Assembly: GCF_000271665.2 (NCBI RefSeq)
Contig: NZ_CP010978.1
Span: 1,644,501-1,708,500, forward strand
Direction of reading: 5' to 3'
DNA: 64,000 nt
Origin: Pelosinus fermentans JBW45
Lineage (GTDB): Bacteria > Bacillota > Negativicutes > DSM-13327
A model generated the notes under the pieces. It did no database searches, was not told the DNA's origin, and saw only the letters and a program-made list of their open reading frames with translations. Shown piece after piece: positions 25,495 through 34,174 of this stretch; positions within the stretch are counted from its first letter, which is position 1, and every line of letters starts with the position of its first letter. The translations under genes and the position numbers were made by a program.

Positions 25495-26635
25495 GACTGC
25501 AGATGTTGTGGTAATTGGTGGTGGTGTCATCGGCTGTTCCACTGCCTATAACTTAGCTAAATTAGGTGCAGGTAAAGTAGTCGTATTAGAGAAGAAGTAC
25601 TTAGCCAGTGGTGCCACCGGTCGCTGTGGCGCAGGTATGAGAATGCAGTGGGGAACAGAGACTAATTGTCTTTTGTCTCGTGAAAGTGTTAAGATGCTCT
25701 CCCATTTACCAGAATTGCTGAATGTGGATGTAGATATTGAATTTACCCAAAATGGTTATTTAATGCCCGCTTATTCGGAAAAAATGGCAGAGCAGTTTAA
25801 AAAGAATTTGGTACTGCAAAATTCTCTTAACATTCCTGCACGCTGGGTGACGCCAGAGGAATCTTTGGAAATTGTCCCTTTTTTGAATACAAAAGGAATG
25901 TTTGGCGCTACCTATTGTGCAGAAGATGGTCATTGTAATCCCTTTAAAGTAACAGAAGCTTATGCACAAGCTGCAAAAAATTTAAATGTTGAGGTTTATA
26001 CCGATACGGAAGTGCAAGGCATTGTAACGAAGAATGGTAAAATTATTTCCGTCCGCACCAATCAGGGCAATATTCAAACGGATACGGTTGTAAATGCGGC
26101 AGGAGGGTATGCAAAAACCGTTGGACGTATGGTTGGTGTTGAGCTCCCTATATTCCCGGAACGTCATGAAATTTTGGTAACAGAACCAGTGGAGCCTACT
26201 ATGGGACCCATGGTGATGAGCTTTTATCATAATTTATATTGTCAGCAAAGTCCTCATGGCAGTTTTATTATGGGAATTGGTCATCCAAATGAACCAGAAA
26301 GCTATAATATAAAATCCAGTTGGCAGTTTTTACGAGATATGGCGCAGCGACTTGTGGAAATCCTGCCGCCTTTAGCAGGTCTAAATGTAGTTCGGCAATG
26401 GGCGGGATTATATGATATGTGCCCTGACCGCACACCGATATTAGGCAGCAGTCCTGCTCTCAATCGTTTCTTCACTGCTGCAGGCTTTAGTGGTCATGGT
26501 TTCATGATTTCGCCTATCACAGGCCAATTAATGGCAGAGATGATAGTGGGAAAACCCACGGCCTTTCCTACCCAAATGTTTGATGCTGGGCGGTTTGAAC
26601 GCGGAGAGTTATTTGTAGAGCCATCCGTTGTGTAA
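25487..26635 (+). CDS. FAD-dependent amine dehydrogenase subunit (DAO family, HcnC-like)
   Basis: A 382-residue flavoprotein of the DAO family that oxidises the amine substrate. The N-terminal fold is VVVIGGGVIGCSTAYNLAKLGAG and the C-terminal FAD motif is FTAAGFSGHGFMISPITGQLMAE; SGATGRCGAGMRMQWG is typical of the proline-dehydrogenase beta / sarcosine-oxidase group. With RocA 48 bases downstream the likely substrate is L-proline, giving P5C. Glycine, sarcosine or hydroxyproline remain possible. GGAGGAG precedes the ATG. Confidence 0.85.
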   Translation: MIKTADVVVIGGGVIGCSTAYNLAKLGAGKVVVLEKKYLASGATGRCGAGMRMQWGTETNCLLSRESVKMLSHLPELLNVDVDIEFTQNGYLMPAYSEKMAEQFKKNLVLQNSLNIPARWVTPEESLEIVPFLNTKGMFGATYCAEDGHCNPFKVTEAYAQAAKNLNVEVYTDTEVQGIVTKNGKIISVRTNQGNIQTDTVVNAAGGYAKTVGRMVGVELPIFPERHEILVTEPVEPTMGPMVMSFYHNLYCQQSPHGSFIMGIGHPNEPESYNIKSSWQFLRDMAQRLVEILPPLAGLNVVRQWAGLYDMCPDRTPILGSSPALNRFFTAAGFSGHGFMISPITGQLMAEMIVGKPTAFPTQMFDAGRFERGELFVEPSVV

Positions 26636-26682
26636 GTCAATATATATCATTACATTTAAAATACGAAAGTGAGGAATTTAAA

Positions 26683-28230
26683 ATGATTACAGAATACAAA
26701 AATGAACCTTTTACTAACTTTGGTCTTCCAGAAAACAAGGCTGCTATGGAGAAGGCATTGGCTGCGGTACAGTTGGAGAAAGCTGCTCATTATCCACTCA
26801 TTATCGGCGGAGAAACTGTCGATACAGAAGCGCGCATTACATCGATCAATCCTTCTAACACATCTGACATTGTTGGCACCGTTGCTCGGGCCAATATAGA
26901 TTTAGCTGAAAAAGCGGTGCAAGCAGCCAATAAAGCTTTTGCTTCATGGCAGTATGTAGACCCCGCAGAACGATCTTTGTATTTGTTTAAAGCCTCTGCT
27001 GTTTTACGCCGACGAAAATTTGAGTTTTCCGCTTGGTTAGTGGCAGAGGCAGGAAAAACATGGGCGGAAGCGGATGCCGATACTGCAGAAGCAATCGATT
27101 TTATGGAATACTATGCTCGCCAAATGGATAAGTATGCAAAAGGCATGGAAGTAACACCTTATCCTGGAGAACAAAATGAGTGTGCCTATATTCCTCTCGG
27201 TGTTGGTGTTGTAATTCCGCCATGGAATTTTCCCTTAGCCATTTTAGCAGGGATGACAGCAGCAGCTATTGTAGCTGGCAATACGGTGATTATGAAGCCT
27301 GCAAGCTCAACGCCTGTAATTGCTGCTAAATTTATGCAGTTGTGGGAAGAAGTCTCTTTACCTGCTGGTGTTGTAAATTATCTTCCAGGCAGTGGTGGAA
27401 CGATTGGCGATTATTTGGTATCCCACGCTCAAGTGCGCTTTATCAATTTTACAGGTTCTAAAGAAGTCGGACTTCGCATTAATAAGTTAGCTGCTGATTT
27501 GTCTCCAGGGCAGAAATGGATTAAAAGAGTCGTAGCTGAAATGGGCGGTAAAGATTCTATTGTTGTAGACAGTGAAGCTGATCTTGAAGAAGCAGCTGCT
27601 GGAATTGTTGCATCTGCCTTTGGCTTCCAGGGACAAAAATGTTCTGCTTGCTCTCGTGCTATTATCGTGAGAGACGTATATGATGCAGTACTTGCAAAGG
27701 TAGTCGAAAAGACGAAGGCTCTTAAGATTGGTGATGCCAGCAGCCCTGAAAGTAATATTGGTCCTGTAATTGATGAAAACTCTTATAAAAAGATTTTAAG
27801 CTATATCGAAATTGGCAAAACAGAAGGGAAACTAGAGTGCGGTGGATCTACGGCTGGTGAACAAGGCTACTTTATTGAGCCAACTGTATTTTCAGGGATT
27901 TCTCCCGAGGCCCGTATTTCCCAGGAAGAGATATTTGGACCCGTGCTTGCGGTAATTCCTGCTGATGACTTTGACCATGCTCTTGCTATTGCCAATGGCA
28001 CTGAATATGGTCTTACTGGCGCTGTGTATTCAAAGAGCCGTGCTAAACTAGAAAAGGCTCGCCGCGAATTTCATGTAGGCAATCTATATTTTAACCGTAA
28101 GTGCACAGGTGCTTTAGTCGGTGTTCATCCTTTTGGCGGTTTTAACTTATCTGGTACCGATTCTAAAGCTGGTGGTGCTGATTATTTATTATTGTTTTTA
28201 CAGGCAAAATCAATTTGTGAAAAACTATAA
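26683..28230 (+). CDS. rocA: 1-pyrroline-5-carboxylate dehydrogenase
   Basis: A 515-residue aldehyde dehydrogenase that oxidises glutamate semialdehyde (P5C) to glutamate with NAD+. The RocA signature GFQGQKCSACSRAI holds the catalytic C320; MGGKDS precedes it at normal distance and PPWNFPLAILAGM lines the pocket. Length equals Bacillus RocA. It is the last gene of the sigma-54 operon and gives the operon its meaning: amine dehydrogenase makes P5C and RocA makes glutamate. GTGAGG precedes the ATG. Confidence 0.94.
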   Translation: MITEYKNEPFTNFGLPENKAAMEKALAAVQLEKAAHYPLIIGGETVDTEARITSINPSNTSDIVGTVARANIDLAEKAVQAANKAFASWQYVDPAERSLYLFKASAVLRRRKFEFSAWLVAEAGKTWAEADADTAEAIDFMEYYARQMDKYAKGMEVTPYPGEQNECAYIPLGVGVVIPPWNFPLAILAGMTAAAIVAGNTVIMKPASSTPVIAAKFMQLWEEVSLPAGVVNYLPGSGGTIGDYLVSHAQVRFINFTGSKEVGLRINKLAADLSPGQKWIKRVVAEMGGKDSIVVDSEADLEEAAAGIVASAFGFQGQKCSACSRAIIVRDVYDAVLAKVVEKTKALKIGDASSPESNIGPVIDENSYKKILSYIEIGKTEGKLECGGSTAGEQGYFIEPTVFSGISPEARISQEEIFGPVLAVIPADDFDHALAIANGTEYGLTGAVYSKSRAKLEKARREFHVGNLYFNRKCTGALVGVHPFGGFNLSGTDSKAGGADYLLLFLQAKSICEKL

Positions 28231-28360
28231 ATTAAAGGTCATATACCGTTATAGCAATTTGTAATGCAAGGAAAAGGTCGTTACAAATTTCACAAAATAA
28301 AGAAAGAAAATATACTATAAATGTTCAAAAAAATATAAAATGTTTTTTTGAAAAAAACAC

Positions 28361-28389
28361 TTGTCAAGTTGGAGAACGCACGGTATAAT
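28361..28389 (+). promoter_or_regulatory. Sigma-A promoter of the binding-protein gene
   Basis: TTGTCA (28361-28366), a 17-base spacer and TATAAT (28384-28389) form a very strong promoter. Transcription would begin near 28396, about 20 bases before a terminator hairpin. Confidence 0.85.
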
Positions 28390-28416
28390 AAAAAACAAAT
28401 ATAAGATTAAAGCAAT

Positions 28417-28462
28417 GGTGCTTTAAACAGAGAGTATTCTCTTCTGTTTGAAGCACCTTTTT
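28417..28462 (+). terminator. Leader terminator before the binding-protein gene
   Basis: GGTGCTTTAAACAGAG (28417-28432) pairs with CTGTTTGAAGCACC (28444-28457) and TTTTT follows. It lies between promoter and gene, so it either attenuates the gene or ends a short RNA of about 65 bases; it may also end read-through from rocA. Confidence 0.8.
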
Positions 28463-28542
28463 CGATATTTTGGTGGGGGTGGTAGGGAAGACGGTAAGGT
28501 GTAGAAAACTTCGAAATAATATAATTAATAAGGGGGATTATT

Positions 28543-29712
28543 GTGTTTAGAAAAATGAATGCTAAATGGTTATCTTTATTCACTGTTGTCATATTGGTTG
28601 CTGGATTGGTAGCTGGCTGTGGTGGAAGCGCTAGCAAAGATATTAAAATTGGTGTTGTATATGAATTGACAGGAAATACTGCATCCTTTGGTACAGCTGC
28701 TGCCAATGGCGCTAAGCTAGCATTTAAAGAAATTAATGCTAATGGTGGCGTTTTGGGCAAACAAATCCAAATCGCAGTTGCCGATAACAAAGGTGAACCA
28801 TCTGAATCCTCTAATGCAATGACAAAAGTTATTTCTCAAGATAAAGTAATTGCTGTTACTGGTTTTACTACCAGCTCTAACGGTATCGCAGGTTCAACCG
28901 TTGCTGAAGCAAATAAAATTCCTTTTGTTGCTGCTGCAACAACCAATCCTAAAGTAACCTTGGATGAGAATACTGGAAAAGTTAAAAATTATACTTTCCG
29001 CGTATGTTTCATTGATCCTTTCCAAGGAACTGTAGGAGCGAATTTCGTATTAAACTCTCTTAAAGCTAAAAATGCTGCTGTCATGATTGATAACTCTAGC
29101 GATTATAGCAAAGGCTTATCTAAATTCTTTAAAGATGCTTTTACTAAGGGCGGCGGTAGCATAGCTATCGAAGAAGCTTATTTACAAAATGACCAAGATT
29201 TCAAAACACTGTTAACAAAAATTAAAGCTACTAACCCAGATGTAATTTATGTGCCTGGCTATTACGGCGAAGTAGGAAAGATCATAAAACAGGCTCGTGA
29301 AATTGGTATCACCGTACCATTTGTTGGCGGCGATGGCTGGGATTCTCCTAAACTGGCTGAAATCGGTGGACCAGATGCTCTTAATAATACGTACTTTACA
29401 AATCACTATTCTGTAGAAGATAACAGTCCTAAATCAAAAGCATTCCTTGATGCTTTCCAAAAAGAATATGGTCAAGTGCCAGATGCAATGGCTGTTCTAG
29501 GTTATGATGCAGCTTATGCTTTAGTAGATGCCATTAAACGGGCTAACAGCACGGATTCTGAAAAAATTCGTGAAGCACTTGCCAATACAAAAGACTTCCA
29601 AGGTGTAACTGGTTCCTTAACACTAAATGATAACCATGATGCAATAAAAAGCGCTGTAATTATTGAAATGAAAAATGGTAAACAAGTGTATAAAGAAACT
29701 GTAAAACCTTAA
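28543..29712 (+). CDS. Branched-chain-amino-acid-type ABC substrate-binding lipoprotein
   Basis: A 389-residue periplasmic binding protein of the LivJ type. The lipoprotein signal ends at GLVAGC, with C26 as the lipidated residue, followed by the KIGVVYELTGNTASFGTAAANGAKLAF ligand domain. The start is GTG at 28543 after AAGGGGGATT. No permease or ATPase gene follows; an IS element begins within about ten bases of the stop, so partners are elsewhere or were displaced. After the rocA operon, proline or another amino acid is a likely ligand. Confidence 0.9.
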   Translation: MFRKMNAKWLSLFTVVILVAGLVAGCGGSASKDIKIGVVYELTGNTASFGTAAANGAKLAFKEINANGGVLGKQIQIAVADNKGEPSESSNAMTKVISQDKVIAVTGFTTSSNGIAGSTVAEANKIPFVAAATTNPKVTLDENTGKVKNYTFRVCFIDPFQGTVGANFVLNSLKAKNAAVMIDNSSDYSKGLSKFFKDAFTKGGGSIAIEEAYLQNDQDFKTLLTKIKATNPDVIYVPGYYGEVGKIIKQAREIGITVPFVGGDGWDSPKLAEIGGPDALNNTYFTNHYSVEDNSPKSKAFLDAFQKEYGQVPDAMAVLGYDAAYALVDAIKRANSTDSEKIREALANTKDFQGVTGSLTLNDNHDAIKSAVIIEMKNGKQVYKETVKP

Positions 29713-29821
29713 TAAGAGCCAATAAAGAAACTGCCAGGGATTTTGGTGTGCTACCCGTCAAGAGGACAATAAAAAATAATAAATTTTTCTATCGCCAGCC
29801 TGATAACGGTTGGCGATATTT

Positions 29822-30730
29822 TTATGCTGCCAATCTATAATGATTATGGTATGCCATTGGTGTCATTACATTTAACTTGCGTTGCAGACGTCGATTATTG
29901 TAGTAATCTATGTAATCAGTTATAGCCTCCACTAGATTATCTCTATTAGTGAAACGATGACCATAATACATTTCTCGTTTCAAAATTCCCCAAAATCCTT
30001 CCATTGGTCCATTGTCAATGCAATGGGCTACTCTGGACATACTTTGCTTCATGTGATGATCTTTTAAACGCATATGGAATTGAGCACTTGTATATTGATA
30101 ACCACGGTCGCTGTGGAACAGCGGATGAGCCTCCGGTTCCAAACGAACAGCTTCATCAAAAGTATCCATAACCAATGGATTATCGTTATGATTACTAATT
30201 TTAAAGGCTACAATTCTGCGGTCGTATAAATCCAGGATGGCACTCAGATATATCTTGTGAACTTCAATACCGATATAATATTTGAATTCAGAAACATCCG
30301 TAAGCCATTTTTCATTAGGCATATCAGCGTGGAATTCACGGTTTAAATAGTTTTTTGCGATGTGGTCCGGATTTCGAGCAGATCTGGTACAACTTTTTGG
30401 TCTCCATTTAATGGTGGATTGAATTCCTTTGTTTCTGCAAATACGAAGAACGCGTTTATCGTTCACAACAATTTTGTAATTTACATCCAGCTCATCACGA
30501 ATACGGCGGTATCCCATATCTGGATGTTGTTTATGGATAGTATATATTTCTTCCGAAATACGTTCATTCTTAATTTCACTATCACTCTTTGGATGATTGA
30601 GCCAACGATAATAAGCAGAGCGCGTGATTTTAAGATATTTACATAATTTTTTTGTTGGATAGCCTTTGGTTGAAGATAATTCCTTGATAGCTATATAGGC
30701 TGTAAGGTACTGTACTAAAGATAGTGATCC
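29822..30730 (-). CDS. IS3-family transposase OrfB (DDE integrase)
   Basis: The frame is open from about 30730 and encodes about 302 residues. The first ATG is only at 30517, but residues upstream (STKGYPTKKLCKYLKITRSAYYRWLNHPKSD) are typical of the OrfB N-terminus. The DDE residues are visible in WLTDVSEF, FHSDRGYQYTS and EGFWGILKREMYY. It overlaps the end of OrfA in another phase, so it is probably made as an OrfAB fusion by ribosomal frameshifting. It catalyses excision and integration of the element. Confidence 0.9.
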   Translation of the reverse strand, partial: GSLSLVQYLTAYIAIKELSSTKGYPTKKLCKYLKITRSAYYRWLNHPKSDSEIKNERISEEIYTIHKQHPDMGYRRIRDELDVNYKIVVNDKRVLRICRNKGIQSTIKWRPKSCTRSARNPDHIAKNYLNREFHADMPNEKWLTDVSEFKYYIGIEVHKIYLSAILDLYDRRIVAFKISNHNDNPLVMDTFDEAVRLEPEAHPLFHSDRGYQYTSAQFHMRLKDHHMKQSMSRVAHCIDNGPMEGFWGILKREMYYGHRFTNRDNLVEAITDYIDYYNNRRLQRKLNVMTPMAYHNHYRLAA

Positions 30731-31401
30731 CTCCTCTCCAGTTCCCTGACTTTTTTTAACAGATCATTCTCCATTTGTAGATCGGTGTTCATTCGTTCCA
30801 ACTCTGCAATCTTATCCCGTAGCTCTTCTTCTGGACTACGACTTGGCTGCGAACCAACACGGTGACCACGTCTGTCTTCAAGTCCAGCCCTTCCCATATC
30901 TTCATACTTTTTGACCCAGTTTCGAATCTGTTGATAAGAACAATTGTATTTGCTTGCCATTGCTCCATAGTTTTTATCATTCATTAAACAATCCTTGACT
31001 ACCTGTAATCGTTCTTCAGGAGTTGTTGTTCTTGCTTTTGTCATGTATGTACCTCCAGTGGATTCTTTAAGTATTCCACCAGAATTATACACCTTTATCC
31101 AATCACAAAGTTGCTTGTTAGAACGAATATCGTACTTTTGACAAATGTCACCAAGTGATCCTTTTCCACTCAGATAGTCATTAACCGCATTCATCTTTAA
31201 CGTTTTTGAATAACTTCGGTTCTTGGTTTGATTAAGCAATCCGATAGGACCTTCTGCTTTATATATTCGCACCCATCTCTGCACACTTTGGTAGGCTACG
31301 TTTGCAATTCTTCCCGCTTGTCTAATGCCAATTTTGCCATTCAGGTATCGTTCAACAATTTTTACTTTTTCTACTGGATCAATCTTACTTTTTCTAGACA
31401 T
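30715..31401 (-). CDS. IS3-family OrfA (helix-turn-helix)
   Basis: A 228-residue protein with two or three helix-turn-helix units of the IS150/IS3 type (VEKVKIVERYLNGKIGIRQAGRIANVAYQSVQRWVRIYK and MASKYNCSYQQIRNWVKKYEDMG) and a C-terminal leucine-zipper-like stretch (ELERMNTDLQMENDLLKKVREL). It binds the IS ends and forms the N-terminal part of the OrfAB transposase. It starts 89 bases inside the right end of the element. Confidence 0.88.
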   Translation of the reverse strand: MSRKSKIDPVEKVKIVERYLNGKIGIRQAGRIANVAYQSVQRWVRIYKAEGPIGLLNQTKNRSYSKTLKMNAVNDYLSGKGSLGDICQKYDIRSNKQLCDWIKVYNSGGILKESTGGTYMTKARTTTPEERLQVVKDCLMNDKNYGAMASKYNCSYQQIRNWVKKYEDMGRAGLEDRRGHRVGSQPSRSPEEELRDKIAELERMNTDLQMENDLLKKVRELERRDHYL

Positions 31402-31516
31402 AGAAATACCCCCATATAGGACTTTTATATTTCAGTGTCCTATATAGGGGTAGCATATCATTTTATCCCTGGCAGTTTCTTTATTGGTTCTATTCCCATT
31501 CATGCAAGTCAATTCC

Positions 31517-32272
31517 CTAAGGAGCCATCAATGTAATATGGTTGCTGCTAAAAAAGTCTGTATATTCATCATCTGGTTTTTGATTGGTTACAAATACTTG
31601 GATGTCTTTTAAATCGTAGTACGTTATTAATGATACTTTACCGAGCTTCGTATCATCTGCCAATAGTATTTTTTTATCGCAGTGCTCTACAATATATTTT
31701 TTTATATCGTACTCAAGAGATGAGGAATTTGTGATTCCTTTTGCAATTGAGATCCCGGTTGTGGCTAAAAAGGCTTTAGAGATATTGTATTTTTTCAAGG
31801 AGCTTACTGCTCCTGAATCAACAAAAGAATTCGTTCGTCTAAATAGTGTTCCCCCTGTAGATATCACATTTAAGTTTTGATAAGGGAGAGCTTTTAATAT
31901 CACATGTAAATTATTGGTGATAATTGTTAAGTTCTTGACATCTGACAAATAGGGTATCATGTGCATCGTAGTTGTCCCAGAGTCGATATAAATGATATCT
32001 CCATCTTCAATTAATGTACTGGCAAGCTTTGCGATAATTAATTTTGCATCTCTGTTTTTGACTTCTCTAGATTCAAAAGGCTCAGTCGTTTTCTTGTCTG
32101 TTAAAATAATGCCGCCATAGACTTTTTTTATTTTACCTTGAGACTCTAGTTGATTAATATCTCTTCTCATTGTGTTTTTGGAAACATTGAACACACTACA
32201 AAGCTCTTCGATGGATGCTCGTTCTTTTTCAAGAATATAGTTTTGAAGTTCGTTGATTCTATCTTCTTTCAC
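31517..32272 (-). CDS. iolR: Inositol catabolism repressor IolR (DeoR family)
   Basis: A 251-residue DeoR-family repressor. The HTH is SIEELCSVFNVSKNTMRRDINQLESQGKIKKVYGG and the ligand domain has DGDIIYIDSGTTTMHMI, ITNNLHVI and the C-terminal DDEYTDF, all closely like Bacillus IolR. IolR releases DNA on binding 2-deoxy-5-keto-gluconate-6-phosphate. The start is GTG. It is divergent from the iolA operon, and 11-bp tandem repeats resembling IolR sites lie between. The IS element ends 27 bases after its stop. Confidence 0.92.
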   Translation of the reverse strand: MKEDRINELQNYILEKERASIEELCSVFNVSKNTMRRDINQLESQGKIKKVYGGIILTDKKTTEPFESREVKNRDAKLIIAKLASTLIEDGDIIYIDSGTTTMHMIPYLSDVKNLTIITNNLHVILKALPYQNLNVISTGGTLFRRTNSFVDSGAVSSLKKYNISKAFLATTGISIAKGITNSSSLEYDIKKYIVEHCDKKILLADDTKLGKVSLITYYDLKDIQVFVTNQKPDDEYTDFFSSNHITLMAP

Positions 32273-32344
32273 GTTATAAACTCCATTTCACATTATTATA
32301 TTCAAATTGGCTTATATCCGTATTAGCCTTCATGAGACTAAACA

Positions 32345-32388
32345 TAACCACAATACTATTACCATAATACCACAATATAACCAAATAT
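32345..32388. promoter_or_regulatory. iolR box: Tandem 11-bp IolR operator array
   Basis: Four consecutive 11-mers (TAACCACAATA, CTATTACCATA, ATACCACAATA, TAACCAAATAT) repeat with exact 11-bp period. Bacillus IolR is reported to bind direct repeats of WRAYCAADARD, which these resemble with one or more mismatches. The array lies in the divergent iolR-iolA gap. Confidence 0.65.
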
Positions 32389-32417
32389 GTAACTGAATTT
32401 TCTTATAAAATTAAGAC

Positions 32418-32459
32418 TTGCATTAAAGTCATAGAATGCACTATAATATAACCAAAATA
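32418..32459 (+). promoter_or_regulatory. Probable iolA promoter with overlapping IolR site
   Basis: TTGCAT (32418-32423), an 18-base spacer and TATAAT (32442-32447), followed at once by TAACCAAAATA (32449-32459). A similar pair, TATAAT with TAATCAAATAG, recurs at 32506-32523. Binding there would block transcription initiation. The rest of 32273-32624 is AT-rich with no gene. Confidence 0.55.
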
Positions 32460-32624
32460 TAATAATGATATAACATATTTTGATCGATAAATAACAATAG
32501 TTCGCTATAATATAATCAAATAGAAGTAATGTAAGGAGGGGATGGGAAAGAAATTCGAAGAAACCAGAGGTTTGTATCAGATGAAAGGGATAAATGATTC
32601 CATATAAAAAGGAGAATGTTGATT

Positions 32625-34142
32625 ATGACAATAGCAAAATTAAAGTATAGCGTAAATGGAGAATGGAAAGAGTCGGTAACAACTACCTATATGCCGATTA
32701 CGGATTCGAATACAGGAAAAGTGATTGCCCAGGCACCATGCTGCACCGTTGAAGAAGTCAATCAAGCAGTTAGCGCAGCAAAAATTGCATTTCCTGCTTG
32801 GTCTTCGACACCTGTATCAGCAAGAGCTCAACTTATGTTTAAGTATAAAGTCATTTTGGATGCCCACCTGGAAGAGTTAGCCTTATTGGTCGCCACAGAG
32901 TTAGGCAAAAATCTCAATGAAGCTCGCGGCGATGTTTTGAAGGCTATTGAAGTGGTAGAGCTATCATGTTCTGCTCCTGTTATGATGCAAGGTGATTCGT
33001 TGATGAATGTGTCCCATGGGCATGACACGGTTATGTATAGAGAACCTGTAGGTGTATTTGCTGGTATTGTGCCCTATAATTTTCCTGCGATGATTCCCTT
33101 TGGCTGGATGATTCCTCTCTGCATCGCTACAGGTAATACCTTTGTACTTAAAGCCGCCAGTCATGTTCCTCAAACTGCTGTAAGAATGTTGGAATTGCTA
33201 ATTGAGGCAGGACTGCCTAAGGGTGTTGTCAACTTGGTTACTTGCAGTCGAAAAGAAGCGGAAACGCTGCTGAAACATACGGATGTTGCAGGTATTTGCT
33301 ATGTTGGTTCCACTTCAGTAGGTCTTCATATTTATTCCACTGCGGCAGCTCATGGCAAGAGAGTCCAAGCTTTATGTGAAGCAAAAAATCATGCTTTAGT
33401 TCTTAAGGATGCTGCTTTAGAAATGGCTGCTACAAGAGTTATTAACTCAGGTTTTGGCTGCGCAGGACAACGCTGTATGGCTCTGCCAGTGGTTTGTGTG
33501 GAAGAAGAAGTGGCCGATGAATTCGTTGCTCATCTGGTAAGGCTTGCTAAAGAGCTTAAAGTAGGTCCGGCTTATGACCCTTCCTATGACTTAGGACCTG
33601 TTGTATCAGCCGAACAAAAACAAAGTATTGTAAATTGGATTCATAAAGGCGTTGAAGAAGGGGCCAAACTGATCTTAGACGGCAGAGATATTGTTGTTAA
33701 AGGCTATGAAGACGGTTTCTTTCTGGCACCAACTATTTTTGACCATGTAAAACCAGGAATGACGATTGGCGATATTGAAATTTTTGGACCTGTTGTATGT
33801 ATTAAACGCGTAAAGAATTTTGAAGAAGGTCTTGCTGTAATGAATGCAAATCCATTTGCCAATGGTTCCTGCATTTTTACCCAGAGTGGCTATTATGCAA
33901 GAGAATTTGCAGCAAAAACCCATGGCGGCATGGTTGGAATTAATGTAGGTATTCCTGTTCCTCTTTCTGTATTCCCCTTTGCAGGACATAAGAAATCTTT
34001 CTTTGGTGACTTGCATTGTATGGGCAAAGATGGCGTGGCTTTTTTCACGGAAGCTAAATGCGTGACTAGCCGGTGGTTTAATGAAGAAGATAAGAAACAT
34101 ACCAAAGTGGATACTTGGGAAGGTACCATGACTCGTAAGTAA
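32625..34142 (+). CDS. iolA: Malonate/methylmalonate-semialdehyde dehydrogenase (CoA-acylating)
   Basis: A 505-residue aldehyde dehydrogenase of the MmsA/IolA group, converting malonate semialdehyde plus CoA and NAD+ to acetyl-CoA and CO2. Catalytic C284 lies in GFGCAGQRCMALP, and the N-terminal half has YREPVGVFAGIVPYNFPAMIPFGWM. The ATG at 32625 is chosen over 32616 because the latter leaves only one base after GGAGA. It starts the iol operon, handling the last intermediate of the pathway. Confidence 0.93.
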   Translation: MTIAKLKYSVNGEWKESVTTTYMPITDSNTGKVIAQAPCCTVEEVNQAVSAAKIAFPAWSSTPVSARAQLMFKYKVILDAHLEELALLVATELGKNLNEARGDVLKAIEVVELSCSAPVMMQGDSLMNVSHGHDTVMYREPVGVFAGIVPYNFPAMIPFGWMIPLCIATGNTFVLKAASHVPQTAVRMLELLIEAGLPKGVVNLVTCSRKEAETLLKHTDVAGICYVGSTSVGLHIYSTAAAHGKRVQALCEAKNHALVLKDAALEMAATRVINSGFGCAGQRCMALPVVCVEEEVADEFVAHLVRLAKELKVGPAYDPSYDLGPVVSAEQKQSIVNWIHKGVEEGAKLILDGRDIVVKGYEDGFFLAPTIFDHVKPGMTIGDIEIFGPVVCIKRVKNFEEGLAVMNANPFANGSCIFTQSGYYAREFAAKTHGGMVGINVGIPVPLSVFPFAGHKKSFFGDLHCMGKDGVAFFTEAKCVTSRWFNEEDKKHTKVDTWEGTMTRK

Positions 34143-34174
34143 AGGAAAATAGCTGAATTTGAAAGGAGGCAACT

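Larger units (their letters stand above)
29716..31490 (-). mobile_element. IS3-family insertion sequence
   Basis: The ends are inverted repeats: 29716-29740 and 31466-31490 match at 24 of 25 positions (core AAAGAAACTGCCAGGGA), and a looser match continues inward (TGCTACCC, AGGACA). Two overlapping frames on the minus strand encode an HTH protein and a DDE integrase, as in IS3 elements. No clear target duplication was found, so the exact ends are approximate. It appears intact. Confidence 0.9.

Noticed and set aside
23384-26635. Hydrogen cyanide synthase (hcnABC)
   Set aside because: Extra ferredoxin and BFD subunits plus rocA and a RocR-like activator fit proline catabolism better; HCN synthase would stand without rocA.
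29716-31490. Transposon carrying the inositol genes
   Set aside because: Only one IS copy is seen; no second copy borders the iol or phytase region in this window, so a composite element is not supported.
32345-32388. CRISPR array
   Set aside because: The repeats are 11 bp, contiguous and without spacers; no cas genes are present.
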